Assembly: GCA_001281695.1 (NCBI GenBank)
Contig: LJIE01000001.1
Span: forward strand, 2,494,586 to 2,558,585
From: a bacterium 336/3
GTDB lineage: Bacteria > Bacteroidota > Bacteroidia > Cytophagales > Thermonemataceae
Direction: 5' to 3'
Length of the DNA: 64,000 nucleotides
In this document: piece by piece, positions 53,632 through 62,449 of the stretch
How the letters are laid out: each line of letters starts with the position of its first letter
Numbering within the stretch: position 1 is the stretch's first letter
The notes under the pieces: model-generated
Databases searched by the model: none
What the model was told of the DNA's origin: nothing
The model's input: the letters and a program-made list of their open reading frames with translations, nothing else
Translations under genes and position numbers: made by a program

Positions 53632-56304
53632 ATGAGTTTTAAAACAAATTATTTATTTAAAATTCTAATACTTGTTGCTTCTGCTTCGTTAGCACCTTCT
53701 TGCTCATCACTTATTCCTAACAAAAATATTTTGTACAAACAAACTATCAAAGGAAATGACAATATAGATGTAGCCGAACTCGAAGCTTTATATAGACAAC
53801 GTGTAAACAGAAAGTTTTACAAATTTATGCCTTATGCTTCTATTTATGAAAAAAGTAAGCAGAAATTAGAGAAACAAAAGTTACAAGATTCTTTAACAAG
53901 GCTCGAATATACAAAACTCATCAAAGAAAAACCTGCTGATTCGCTTTTATTACAGAAAGAATTGAATAAAAAGCTTCATAAAATTGGGTATATAGATTAT
54001 AGACTGTATCAGTCGAAGGTCTATTATGATACCCTACTCCAGAGAACTTACAATAAGAAGGAAGAGAAAAAATATTATAAAATCAGAAAAAAAAGAGATA
54101 AGAAAATAAGTAATTTAGAAAGAGAAAAGGAAAAAGGTAATTTTTGGATGCGTGTAGTAGGTGAGCCTTTTAGTATTTATGATTCGGAAAATACAGAAAA
54201 AACAAGAAGAGAAATGGAAAAGTATCTTTTCTTTAAAGGATATCTTTCTAACAAAGTATCTGTGGAAGTAGATTCTGTGCAACTTAAAATTGGTAAAAAG
54301 CCTGTAAAGACTGTCAATGTACTATACAAAATAAAAGAAGGGTTGCCTCATAGAATAGATAGTGTTTATTATGTAACCACAAATCTTGTTATAGATTCTC
54401 TTATCAGAAATACAGAGAGTAAAATTAAAGTTGGGCAAATTTTAGAACGCTCCAAAATAGATGAGGAACGAAATAGAATTGAGTTGTTACTTTTAGAAAA
54501 TGGTTATTATCATTTTGACAAGCAATACATCATTATACAAGTAGATACCAATATCAGAAAATCAGAAATTATATCCGTAGGATCTACTCAAGATGCAGAT
54601 GTACAAATCAAGAGTAGTAATATATCTCATGTTCGTTTTATCATTAATAATCCACAAAAGAAAGACACAACTAAAAGTCAAAATGGAATAGGTAGCCCCA
54701 ACACACAAATTTATTTAGATAACATACGAGGTGAACATATTCAGTATCAAATCAAGAGCGTTTCTTTTATCATCAAAGAGGAAGATATCCAAAATGTAGA
54801 TACCAACGCTCGTTACAGTATTTATCCAATCAATAAATCTGAACAAGTCAGATTTTTCATGGGTGAGCGTAGATATTCTCAAAAGATTTTGTACAACAAA
54901 ATTTTATTTCATTCAGGAATGTCCTATCAAAAAAGCAAATTTGATAAAACGAATCAAAATTTTGCAGGTTTAAACCTTTTTAAATTCAGAAGCATTCAGA
55001 CTCGTGATAACAAACAAGGCGATTTAGATATATCTATTATTGCCACACCCTACGAGAAATATGCTTTAAATAATGATATAGGTATGACTGTTTCTCAAAA
55101 CGTACCTGGTCCATTTTTAAATTCTTCTTTGGGAATTAGAAATATTTTTAGTGGCTGTGGTATTTTAGAAACTAATTTTCTTTTCTCTATTGATGGACAA
55201 GCCAGTTTTATAGATTTAGGGCAAGTCTATAGAACCACGCAATTTACGTTTGGTTCTACATACATCACTCCTATCCTTTTTTTTCCTGGAAAATTCAAGT
55301 TTAAACCCAGTATCAATGCGTTAAATCCAAGTACACGAATTAGTGCTAGTGTTTCTTTTGTTTCTCGTCCTGAATACGGCAGAAGAAATTTCCGTTTAGC
55401 CATGACTTACAATTGGCATAAGCCTCCATTCAAAAATTTTGGATTTTCACCCATTGATGTCAATATCATCAATACTTATCGTTTAGATGATAAATTCAAA
55501 AAATTATTAGATGATTTTGCTCTACAAGGCAATAATTTGACATTGAGTTTTAGAAATGCTCTGATTACAAGTTCTTCTTTTTATTATGAATACAACGATA
55601 TTGATAACAGAAAAAATACCATTCAGAAATACTGGAGACCCTCCATAGAATTTGGTGGTACACTACTGAATTTGTTTAATAAGAGTTTAAAGGATGATAA
55701 AATATTAGGTTTACAATATTTTAAATTCATGCGATTTTCCAATGAATTTAGATTTTACCAGCCTTTATCTAAGAGTAAGAGCACTAAAATGGCATATCGC
55801 CTATTTACAGGTTTGGCTTTACCTTATGGGACATCAGAAATATTGCCTTATGAAAAATTCTTTTTTTCTGGAGGAAACACCATGCGTGGCTGGATACAAA
55901 GAAGACTCGGACCTGGAGGTTTCCAAACACCCGATTCCTTGGCTAATGTGGAAAAACAGGGAAATATCATTCTTGAAGCAAATACTGAATTCAGATTTAA
56001 GGTTTGGAGTGTACTCAATATGGGATTTTTTGTAGATGCTGGAAATATTTGGACACTTGAAGATAAGAACTTTAAAGATGGAGGGTTCTCAAATAAGTTT
56101 TATGAACAATTTGCAGTGGCTACAGGTGCTGGTTTTAGATTCGACTTTTCATTCCTCTTAATTCGTTTGGATTTAGGGTTAAGAGTTCTAGACCCCGCTA
56201 AACCAAAAAATGAAAGATTTGTTTTGGATGAGGTAAGGCTTAAAAATCTATTTGGAGGCGAAAATGCTGCCGTCTTAAATTTAGGCATTGGTTATCCTTT
56301 TTAA
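53632..56304 (+). CDS. tamL: TamL-like Omp85 outer-membrane assembly lipoprotein
   Basis: An 890-residue outer-membrane protein. The signal peptide ends in a lipobox (ASLAPSC, Cys24), as in the Bacteroidota TamL proteins. A long charged region (residues 60-175) and POTRA-like segments (about 175-300) precede a C-terminal beta-barrel. The Omp85 barrel motif appears as FFSGGNTMRGWIQRRLGPGG (about 743-762) and the end is NLFGGENAAVLNLGIGYPF. By family knowledge it helps insert beta-barrel proteins. It starts five bases from the divergent methyltransferase gene. Confidence 0.88.
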   Translation: MSFKTNYLFKILILVASASLAPSCSSLIPNKNILYKQTIKGNDNIDVAELEALYRQRVNRKFYKFMPYASIYEKSKQKLEKQKLQDSLTRLEYTKLIKEKPADSLLLQKELNKKLHKIGYIDYRLYQSKVYYDTLLQRTYNKKEEKKYYKIRKKRDKKISNLEREKEKGNFWMRVVGEPFSIYDSENTEKTRREMEKYLFFKGYLSNKVSVEVDSVQLKIGKKPVKTVNVLYKIKEGLPHRIDSVYYVTTNLVIDSLIRNTESKIKVGQILERSKIDEERNRIELLLLENGYYHFDKQYIIIQVDTNIRKSEIISVGSTQDADVQIKSSNISHVRFIINNPQKKDTTKSQNGIGSPNTQIYLDNIRGEHIQYQIKSVSFIIKEEDIQNVDTNARYSIYPINKSEQVRFFMGERRYSQKILYNKILFHSGMSYQKSKFDKTNQNFAGLNLFKFRSIQTRDNKQGDLDISIIATPYEKYALNNDIGMTVSQNVPGPFLNSSLGIRNIFSGCGILETNFLFSIDGQASFIDLGQVYRTTQFTFGSTYITPILFFPGKFKFKPSINALNPSTRISASVSFVSRPEYGRRNFRLAMTYNWHKPPFKNFGFSPIDVNIINTYRLDDKFKKLLDDFALQGNNLTLSFRNALITSSSFYYEYNDIDNRKNTIQKYWRPSIEFGGTLLNLFNKSLKDDKILGLQYFKFMRFSNEFRFYQPLSKSKSTKMAYRLFTGLALPYGTSEILPYEKFFFSGGNTMRGWIQRRLGPGGFQTPDSLANVEKQGNIILEANTEFRFKVWSVLNMGFFVDAGNIWTLEDKNFKDGGFSNKFYEQFAVATGAGFRFDFSFLLIRLDLGLRVLDPAKPKNERFVLDEVRLKNLFGGENAAVLNLGIGYPF

Positions 56305-56312
56305 TCATAAAC

Positions 56313-56344
56313 AAAAAAGCCTCACAAGTGTTGTGAGGCTTTTT
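56313..56344. terminator. Bidirectional terminator
   Basis: AAAAAGCCTCACAA (56314-56327) pairs with TTGTGAGGCTTTTT (56331-56344) around the loop GTG. It lies between tamL (stop at 56304) and the convergent thioesterase gene (stop at 56345). Confidence 0.9.
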
Positions 56345-56896
56345 CTATTTTTTATTTTTGAGTTCTTTACTTTCAATAGATTCAGTTGTAAACAAGGCTT
56401 TCAATTCGCCAGCTTCTTCTGGTTTCATTTTTCCAGATAGAATCAGTCGTAGTTGCCTTCTTCTCATAGCTCCTTCATACATGGATTTTTCTTCTTCCGT
56501 TTCAGGCATAAGTTCAGGAACATTGATGGGATTCCCTACTTGATCAACGGCTACAAAAGTAAAAAAAGCACTGTTGGTTTTAATCTTGGTTTGTTTGACA
56601 GGATTTTCTGCAAATACTTCAATATGCACCTCCATCGAAGAGTTGAAAGCCCTTGTAACTTTGGCTTGTAGCGTTACAACACTTCCCAAAGGGATAGGCT
56701 CTCTAAAAGAAATATTGTCAACAGAAGCTGTTACAACTACCCTATTACAATGCTTAAGAGCAGCAATAGCTGATACGACATCCATAAAATACATCAAACG
56801 ACCACCCATCAGATTACTAAGTGTATTCGTATCGTTGGGAAGCACCATTTCTGTCATGGTGGTAAAAGAATCTTTAGCAAATTTGAATTTTGACAT
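56345..56896 (-). CDS. Acyl-CoA thioesterase (hotdog fold)
   Basis: A 183-residue hotdog-fold acyl-CoA thioesterase similar to YciA/BFIT-type enzymes. It has MTEMVLPNDTNTLSNLMGGRLMYFMDVVSAIAALKHC, with the conserved NxxGGxxxxxMD pattern carrying the catalytic Asp, and VVTASVDNISFREPIPLGSVV. It hydrolyses acyl-CoA esters; chain length is not predictable. A charged C-terminal extension (about 145-183) goes beyond the core domain. Confidence 0.9.
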   Translation of the reverse strand: MSKFKFAKDSFTTMTEMVLPNDTNTLSNLMGGRLMYFMDVVSAIAALKHCNRVVVTASVDNISFREPIPLGSVVTLQAKVTRAFNSSMEVHIEVFAENPVKQTKIKTNSAFFTFVAVDQVGNPINVPELMPETEEEKSMYEGAMRRRQLRLILSGKMKPEEAGELKALFTTESIESKELKNKK

Positions 56897-56969
56897 ATTT
56901 ATATTTTTACACTTAACATAATAAAAATTATGTATAGATTTTATGACGTATCAAAAGTAATATATTTTG

Positions 56970-57044
56970 ATAAAAAATGATAGGGATTTTTAAAAATCCC
57001 TTATTTGTCATAAAAAAGACTAAAATTAGCCTTCTTTATGACAA
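56970..57044 (-). terminator. Tandem hairpins at the end of hom
   Basis: GGGATTTTTAAAAATCCC (56983-57000) is a perfect palindrome followed on the minus strand by a run of T residues. A second stem, TTGTCATAAA (57005-57014) with its complement at 57035-57044, overlaps the hom stop codon. Together they are a plausible terminator for the metB-hom operon. Confidence 0.6.
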
Positions 57045-58277
57045 GATTGCTAACTCTATAGGAGCAATCTGTTTGATTTCTTCTGTAACGGGTTCAAATA
57101 AGATAAAAGAATGTTTTAAGAATTTTTTCTCTGATATAGTTTTTAGATTATTTAGAGAAATGATTCCTATAATAAATCCAGAATGTTGATTGAGATAAGA
57201 TTCTGATATTTCCTCAAAATATGGAGGATATACTTGTGTATCTTCTTTGGTATGTCTGAGAAGAACTTTTAATAAAATATCTTGATTTAATTTTAAATCT
57301 TCATGTTGATTTAGTTTTTTATACTCATACTGGTAATCATAAGTAAGAGCAGAAATATCAGAAAGTACAGCAGATGCTGTAGGATATGCCCCTGCCCCTT
57401 TTCCTAAAAAGAAATGTGTATCTGCAAATGTCGTTTTAGTAATTACACCATTGTAAACATCATCTACATTGTATAATCTGCTTTGAGTATCTACAAATTT
57501 AGGTATCACAAAACAAGATACTTCACCTTGGGCATTTTTGAATGCCTGAGCCACCAATTTAATTTTAAGACTTTTCTCTCGAGCATAAGCAAGCTCAATA
57601 TCACTGATATGATCTATCCCCAAATTAAAAATATCAGCAGGTTTCACCACTATCCCAAAGGCATGAACAATCAGAATTAATAACTTGTATTTAGCATCAA
57701 AACCTCCCGTATCAAGTGTAGGGTCACTTTCTGCATATCCCTTTTCCTGAGCTTCTTTAAGAGCTTCTGCATAAGAGATATTTTTTACAGAGGTTTGGGT
57801 AAGAATATAATTTGTTGAACCATTCACAATTCCTTCAAATGATTCTAATAAGTCATTATCATAATATTCTTCCAAATTTCTGATAATTGGAATACTTGCA
57901 CAGCAAGCCGCTTCATATAACAATGGAACTTCATATTTTCTCTGTAACTCCAACAATTCTGTGAAATGCTCTGCAATCATTTTTTTATTGGCTGTCACAA
58001 CTGCTTTCTTTTTTTGAAGAGCTTCTTTTACAATCTCAAACGCAGCATTAGCATCATCAATCAGTTCTACAACAACATTGATACTGGGGTCATTGAGTAT
58101 ATCATTTTTATCATAGGTGAAGTTTTCTTCATCAATTTGTCTCTTTTTATCTTTATTTTTTACACAAATTGTTTTAACATGAGCTTTTAAGCCCTTGGTT
58201 TGTTCTAAAACTTGGTGTAAACCGTATCCTACACAGCCAAAACCAAATAATCCGATATTCAATGTTTTTCTACTCAT
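57036..58277 (-). CDS. hom: Homoserine dehydrogenase
   Basis: A 413-residue homoserine dehydrogenase (aspartate semialdehyde to homoserine). The NAD(P)-binding start is LFGFGCVGYGLHQVLE, with VVTANKKMIAEHF, the catalytic region CCASIPIIRNLEEYY and NGSTNYIL, and the DAKYKLLILIVHAFG motif. The C-terminal ACT-like region is short. It lies 26 bases downstream of the cystathionine synthase gene, so both are under the SAM-I riboswitch and channel aspartate-derived carbon to methionine. Confidence 0.93.
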   Translation of the reverse strand: MSRKTLNIGLFGFGCVGYGLHQVLEQTKGLKAHVKTICVKNKDKKRQIDEENFTYDKNDILNDPSINVVVELIDDANAAFEIVKEALQKKKAVVTANKKMIAEHFTELLELQRKYEVPLLYEAACCASIPIIRNLEEYYDNDLLESFEGIVNGSTNYILTQTSVKNISYAEALKEAQEKGYAESDPTLDTGGFDAKYKLLILIVHAFGIVVKPADIFNLGIDHISDIELAYAREKSLKIKLVAQAFKNAQGEVSCFVIPKFVDTQSRLYNVDDVYNGVITKTTFADTHFFLGKGAGAYPTASAVLSDISALTYDYQYEYKKLNQHEDLKLNQDILLKVLLRHTKEDTQVYPPYFEEISESYLNQHSGFIIGIISLNNLKTISEKKFLKHSFILFEPVTEEIKQIAPIELAILS

Positions 58278-58303
58278 GATGATTTTTTTGTTTGGGTTTA
58301 AGG

Positions 58304-59470
58304 TTAAACTGTATGAATAAAACTTGTTTTAATAGCTCCTAAGACTTGTCCTAAATCTGTGATAAGATCTTCTGCGTCTTCTAAACCTACTGAAAGGCGT
58401 ATCAGACTATCCTTTACACCTGCCTGATAACGAATTTCTGAAGGAATAGATTTATGTGTCATTTCACAAGGCAAACAAATCAAACTTTTCACACCTCCAA
58501 GACTTTCAGCAAGCTTAAAATAGGTGGTAGAAGAAACAATTTTAGAAGCAATTTCTTTATCATCAATAGTCAAATCGAAGGCTACTACCCCACCAAAATA
58601 CTTTTGTTGTTTTTTAGCTACAGCATGATTATGATGCGAAACAAGCCCTGGATAATAAACATTTTGTACGATATCTTGTTTTAATAAAAATTCGGCAATG
58701 GCTTGGGCATTTTCTGAATGCTGACGTACACGCAATTGCAGAGTTTCTATACCTCTAATCACAAGCCAGCTATCGAAAGGTGCTAAAATAGCTCCTGATG
58801 CATTTTGGATGAATTTAATTTTTTCGCCTAGTTCTGTTGTTTTGGTTACCACAAGTCCTGCAATTAAATCGCTGTGCCCAGAAAGATATTTGGTAGCACT
58901 GTGTACCACAATATCAGCCCCCAATTCGAGAGGTTTTTGAGAAGCAGGCGAAGCAAACGTGTTATCTACACAGAGTAAACAATGTTTAGATTTTGCTATC
59001 TTTGCAATGGCTTCTATATCGGAGATTTTAAGCGTAGGATTGGTAGGGCTTTCTAACCAAATGAGTTTGGTTTGTGGTGTAATGGCTTCCTCTACTTTTT
59101 TGATATTCGAAGTATCTACATAATTGACTTTGATACCAAATTTTTGATAAATATGTGTAAAGAGTCTAAAAGCCCCTCCATAGATATCATCCACAGCGAG
59201 TATTTCATCACCTGATTTTAGAAGTTTCACAACAGCATCAATGGCTGCAAGTCCGCTAGCAAAGGCGTATCCATTACTTCCATGCTCTAAAACGGCAATT
59301 AAATCTTCAAGAGCTTTACGTGTTGGATTATTGCTTCGTGCATAATCAAAACCTTTATGCACACCAGGCTCTTCTTGGACAAATGTAGATGTTTGATAGA
59401 TAGGTACAGAAATCGCACCAGTTAATTTATCAACAGGGATATGATGTAATATTTTAGTTTGCTCTTGCAT
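58304..59470 (-). CDS. metB: Cystathionine gamma-synthase/lyase-type PLP enzyme
   Basis: A 388-residue Cys/Met-metabolism PLP enzyme. The cofactor lysine is Lys194 in SATKYLSGHSD, and the PLP-binding segments ASGLAAIDAV (71-80), ESPTNPTLK and DNTFASP are intact. The family includes MetB, MetC and O-acetylhomoserine sulfhydrylase, which are hard to tell apart; the SAM riboswitch and the hom gene downstream support a methionine-biosynthetic role. Its leader of about 160 bases holds the riboswitch aptamer and terminator. Confidence 0.85.
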   Translation of the reverse strand: MQEQTKILHHIPVDKLTGAISVPIYQTSTFVQEEPGVHKGFDYARSNNPTRKALEDLIAVLEHGSNGYAFASGLAAIDAVVKLLKSGDEILAVDDIYGGAFRLFTHIYQKFGIKVNYVDTSNIKKVEEAITPQTKLIWLESPTNPTLKISDIEAIAKIAKSKHCLLCVDNTFASPASQKPLELGADIVVHSATKYLSGHSDLIAGLVVTKTTELGEKIKFIQNASGAILAPFDSWLVIRGIETLQLRVRQHSENAQAIAEFLLKQDIVQNVYYPGLVSHHNHAVAKKQQKYFGGVVAFDLTIDDKEIASKIVSSTTYFKLAESLGGVKSLICLPCEMTHKSIPSEIRYQAGVKDSLIRLSVGLEDAEDLITDLGQVLGAIKTSFIHTV

Positions 59471-59561
59471 TGCTCTAGACGTTTTTGGGGTGATACATAT
59501 TTGTTGTTTTTACAAAATATCTTATCCAGAGCAGGTAGAGTACTTTCTTGCTGAAGGGCAT

Positions 59562-59597
59562 AAAAAAATGCTCTTCAGACAAGTCAGAAGAGCATTT
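59562..59597 (-). terminator. Riboswitch expression-platform terminator
   Basis: AAATGCTCTTC and GAAGAGCATTT (59566-59576 and 59587-59597) form a perfect 11-bp stem, followed on the minus strand by seven T residues (59568-59562). It lies between the SAM-I aptamer and metB and should stop transcription when SAM is bound. Confidence 0.85.
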
Positions 59598-59632
59598 AAT
59601 GTATCGCGAATGATTAAAGTGCTATTTTCTAA

Positions 59633-59743
59633 CTTATCTTCCTCAAATTACTTTGAGTTGAATTTGGCACCTTTCACATACACGTGGTATGTGGAGGTTG
59701 TCAAGACTTCATAGGGTCAATTCCCTCTGTCTTTCTGGATAAG
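59633..59743 (-). promoter_or_regulatory. SAM-I riboswitch (S-box leader)
   Basis: On the minus strand the aptamer begins CTTATCCAGAAAGACAGAGG, continues with GAATTGACCCTATGAAGTCT, TGACAACC and the loop GGTGCCAAATTC, and closes with GATAAG, which pairs with the first CTTATC to form P1 (59743-59738 with 59638-59633). These are the hallmark positions of the SAM-I class: the GA-rich P2 start, CTATGAAG, the CAACC and GGTGC elements, and the P1 closure. A terminator and the metB gene follow, so binding of SAM should lower expression of methionine genes. Confidence 0.94.
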
Positions 59744-60023
59744 TATCTTATGTAAATGAACGATGCACAAATGTAGGAACATTTTTAAATCTAATCCAAA
59801 TTTTTTATATAAAATTTTAAAAAATATTTTAAAAATGCTCAATTTTATCCATATACTGATATTTTTTATAAGTGAGATTCATTACTCTCTTCAGCTTTTG
59901 TAAACATATTCGTTTATCAAATAAACTGTTTCTTTCATATACTTAAAACTGGTACTCATAAAACAAGTTTCTCAAAATAACTTATTTTGACTTTACTTTG
60001 AAACATCATTAAACAAAAATTGC
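59744..60023. other. Intergenic gap between metB leader and secreted-protein gene
   Basis: Apart from the metB promoter at 59768-59799, about 220 AT-rich bases show no ORF above background, no hairpin and no complete promoter for the plus-strand gene at 60024. A near-match TACTTTG occurs about 30 bases before its start codon. Confidence 0.5.
59768..59799 (-). promoter_or_regulatory. Promoter of the riboswitch-metB-hom transcript
   Basis: On the minus strand TTG at 59799-59797, 21 bases, then TACATTTG at 59775-59768 match the Bacteroidota promoter. The aptamer starts 24 bases downstream, which fits a transcription start just before it. Confidence 0.75.
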
Positions 60024-60944
60024 ATGAAAAATTTAAACTTATTTTCAAGTATAATAGCATTGTGTGTCATGGCTGTTACAGCTTCCTTTGCTCAAAAGAA
60101 AGATAACATTTATGTATCTAATACTACTTTTGCACAAGGTGTAAAAGAATCGCCCGAGGTATCTTTGAAAGAGAAGGAAGATGGCGGTAAAAAAGTATTG
60201 AGTTTACAACCAGCAAAGGGACTTGCCAAATCCTTAACAATTGGTATTTTTGAATTTGATGAAAAAACAACAGCTCTTGCAGGTTCAAAAGTATATAAAC
60301 TGCGTTCGGGCTTTCAATACGAAAAGCAAACCAAAAGTTTATCATCTGGAGCTCGTTTGGTAGAAATCGAACCCAATGTTTATTTGGTTTATCAGGGAGA
60401 TGTCAAGTCTTCAAGTGGTGGAGCTTCTGCTATCAAAAAGCCTGAATTTAAGATTGTTTTGGCAAAAGATGATGCTATTGTGAAGTCTTGGGCAGAACAA
60501 GCACAAGCAAAAATCAGTGAGTTTGAAAGTAAGGTAATGTCTAAAGTAAGTGCTGAAGAAGGGGTTGCTGTAAGAGCTCAATATGCCAATGAAAAAATGC
60601 CTGCTCCTGCTAAAATGCATAACAAAGAAAATGCAGCAAAAGCCAAAGAAATCTTATCAAATTATTTGGCTAAAGATGGTGGAACTATTCAGCAAGTGGT
60701 AGTGGTTTCTGATGATTGGGTAATTAATAGAAATAAAAATACAGGTGTTATTTTATATCGTTATTTCAATGTAGTGATTGCAGAGTCTCATCCTAATCAT
60801 CCTGAAGGTATTTGTATGAGATTTGTAGGCTCAATCATTCAAGATCATGATGGAAAAGACTTCAAAGGTAATTGGTATACAAAAGGTGTAAGCCAAAGCT
60901 TGAAATATGGAACTTATATCCCTATTGAAAACCTAAACAAGTAA
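60024..60944 (+). CDS. Hypothetical exported protein
   Basis: A 306-residue protein with a signal peptide (MKNLNLFSSIIALCVMAVTASFAQ). The mature region has an N-terminal beta-rich part, a central helical part (about 150-220, EQAQAKISEFESKVMSKV) and a C-terminal part around VVVVSDDWVINRNKNTGVILYRYFNVVIAES. I do not recognise the family. It seems to be an abundant-type periplasmic protein of Bacteroidota, but no function can be given. It ends at a strong bidirectional terminator. Confidence 0.72.
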   Translation: MKNLNLFSSIIALCVMAVTASFAQKKDNIYVSNTTFAQGVKESPEVSLKEKEDGGKKVLSLQPAKGLAKSLTIGIFEFDEKTTALAGSKVYKLRSGFQYEKQTKSLSSGARLVEIEPNVYLVYQGDVKSSSGGASAIKKPEFKIVLAKDDAIVKSWAEQAQAKISEFESKVMSKVSAEEGVAVRAQYANEKMPAPAKMHNKENAAKAKEILSNYLAKDGGTIQQVVVVSDDWVINRNKNTGVILYRYFNVVIAESHPNHPEGICMRFVGSIIQDHDGKDFKGNWYTKGVSQSLKYGTYIPIENLNK

Positions 60945-60953
60945 TATGAAAAG

Positions 60954-60980
60954 AAAAACGCCTCTTAAAGAGGCGTTTTT
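60954..60980. terminator. Bidirectional terminator
   Basis: AAAAACGCCTCT (60954-60965) pairs with AGAGGCGTTTTT (60969-60980) around a three-base loop. It lies between the secreted-protein gene and gatB, which are convergent, and has T-runs on both strands. Confidence 0.9.
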
Positions 60981-60982
60981 TG

Positions 60983-62437
60983 TTATTTTGAGAGTTCTTC
61001 CATCAAAAGCTGATTGGTAAGTTTAGGGTCTGCTTTACCACCTGTGGCTTTCATAATTTCGCCCACAAATAAGCCTTGAAGCCCTTTTTTGCCATTTTTA
61101 TACTCTGCCACCTTATCTGGGTATTTGGCAAGAACACTTTTAATGAGTTCCAAAAGTTCGTCTGAATTACTTTCTACCACCAAATTTTCTTCTTGGGCAA
61201 TTTGAAGGGCTGTTTTCTTCGGGTTCTCAAGCATTTTAGCAAATACTTGTTTTCCTATATTGTTATTGATTTTTCCTTCATCAATCAGGTTTACAAGTCC
61301 AGCCAAATGGCTTGCAGATACTTCAAACTCTGAAATGTCCTTCGTCAATTCATTAAGATAAGCTCTTACTGCACCCAAAAGCCAATTAGCAACTCCTTTC
61401 TGATTTTTTGTTTCTTTGCAGGCATCTTCAAAATACAAAGCCATTGTCTTATCGTCTGTAAGTTGAGAGGCATCATAATCGCTTAAACCATATTGTTTAG
61501 TGAATTTATCGTATAATTCACGAGGTAACGCAGGCATCTGAGCCTTGATACGCTCAATCCATGCTTCATCAACAATAACTGGCGTTAAATCAGGTTCAGG
61601 GAAATAGCGATAGTCATTCAAACTTTCTTTCGTACGAAGGCTGTAAGTTTTGCCTGTAGTGGCATCAAACATACGTGTTTCCTGTGGAAACGTTTTCCCT
61701 TCTTCGATAAGTGCCGTTTGGCGTTCAAACTCGTGTTCGATAGCTCTTTTTACGTTGGTGAAAGAGTTGATATTTTTCACCTCTACTCTTGTTCCAAATT
61801 TTTCAGCACCTTTGATGCGTACCGAAACGTTTACATCACAACGAAGTGAACCTTCTTCCATATTTCCATCACACACATCCAAATATCTTACAAGCTTTCT
61901 GACTTCGTATAAATACCAATAGGCTTCTTCTGGACTGCGAAGTTCAGGTTCAGAAACAATTTCAATCAAAGGAACGCCTGCTCTGTTCAAATCGATATAA
62001 CTCTCCTCCTCACCATCTATGTGCATAGATTTCCCTGCATCTTCTTCTAAGTGCATACGAGTAAGATTGATATATTTCTCTCTGTTATTTTCTTCTTTTA
62101 CTTGAATCAAAACCCCGCCACCTGTACAAATAGGCGTTTTATCTTGTGTAATCTGATAACCTTTGGGTAAATCGGGATAAAAATAGTTTTTACGAGCAAA
62201 AAAAGTTTCTCTTGTAATCTTTGAACCCAACGCCAAACCCATACGAATGGCATAATCAAACGTCTTTTTATTGGCTCTTGGAAGTACACCAGGGTGAGCC
62301 AGCGTAACCACACTGATATTGGTATTGGGTAAATCGCCATAGCTATTGACTTCAGGAGCAAAAGCTTTCGCCTCCGTTCTGAGTTGAGCATGTACTTCCA
62401 AACCAATCACTAATTCATATTTATCTTTTAAATTCAT
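60983..62437 (-). CDS. gatB: Asp-tRNA(Asn)/Glu-tRNA(Gln) amidotransferase subunit B
   Basis: A 484-residue GatB, the subunit of the GatCAB amidotransferase that activates misacylated tRNA. It begins YELVIGLEVHAQLRTEAKAF, contains RKNYFYPDLPKGYQITQ, HLEEDAGKS and DLNRAGVPLIEIVSEPELRSPEEA, and ends with a YqeY-like tail (LFVGEIMKATGGKADPKLTNQLL). Length is normal. The subunits A and C are not in the window. It sits 12 bases downstream of alaS in the same direction and may share its transcript. Confidence 0.97.
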   Translation of the reverse strand: MNLKDKYELVIGLEVHAQLRTEAKAFAPEVNSYGDLPNTNISVVTLAHPGVLPRANKKTFDYAIRMGLALGSKITRETFFARKNYFYPDLPKGYQITQDKTPICTGGGVLIQVKEENNREKYINLTRMHLEEDAGKSMHIDGEEESYIDLNRAGVPLIEIVSEPELRSPEEAYWYLYEVRKLVRYLDVCDGNMEEGSLRCDVNVSVRIKGAEKFGTRVEVKNINSFTNVKRAIEHEFERQTALIEEGKTFPQETRMFDATTGKTYSLRTKESLNDYRYFPEPDLTPVIVDEAWIERIKAQMPALPRELYDKFTKQYGLSDYDASQLTDDKTMALYFEDACKETKNQKGVANWLLGAVRAYLNELTKDISEFEVSASHLAGLVNLIDEGKINNNIGKQVFAKMLENPKKTALQIAQEENLVVESNSDELLELIKSVLAKYPDKVAEYKNGKKGLQGLFVGEIMKATGGKADPKLTNQLLMEELSK

Positions 62438-62449
62438 AAGTTCGTATTT

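Noticed and set aside
59681-59686. CACGTG as a second parS-like core
   Set aside because: It is part of a paired stem of the riboswitch (CACATACACGTGGTATGTG) and lacks the TGTT and AACA flanks.
59490-59714. 74-residue plus-strand ORF opposite the metB leader
   Set aside because: It is antisense to the SAM-I aptamer and terminator; the base pattern is explained by the RNA structure and the protein shows no motif.
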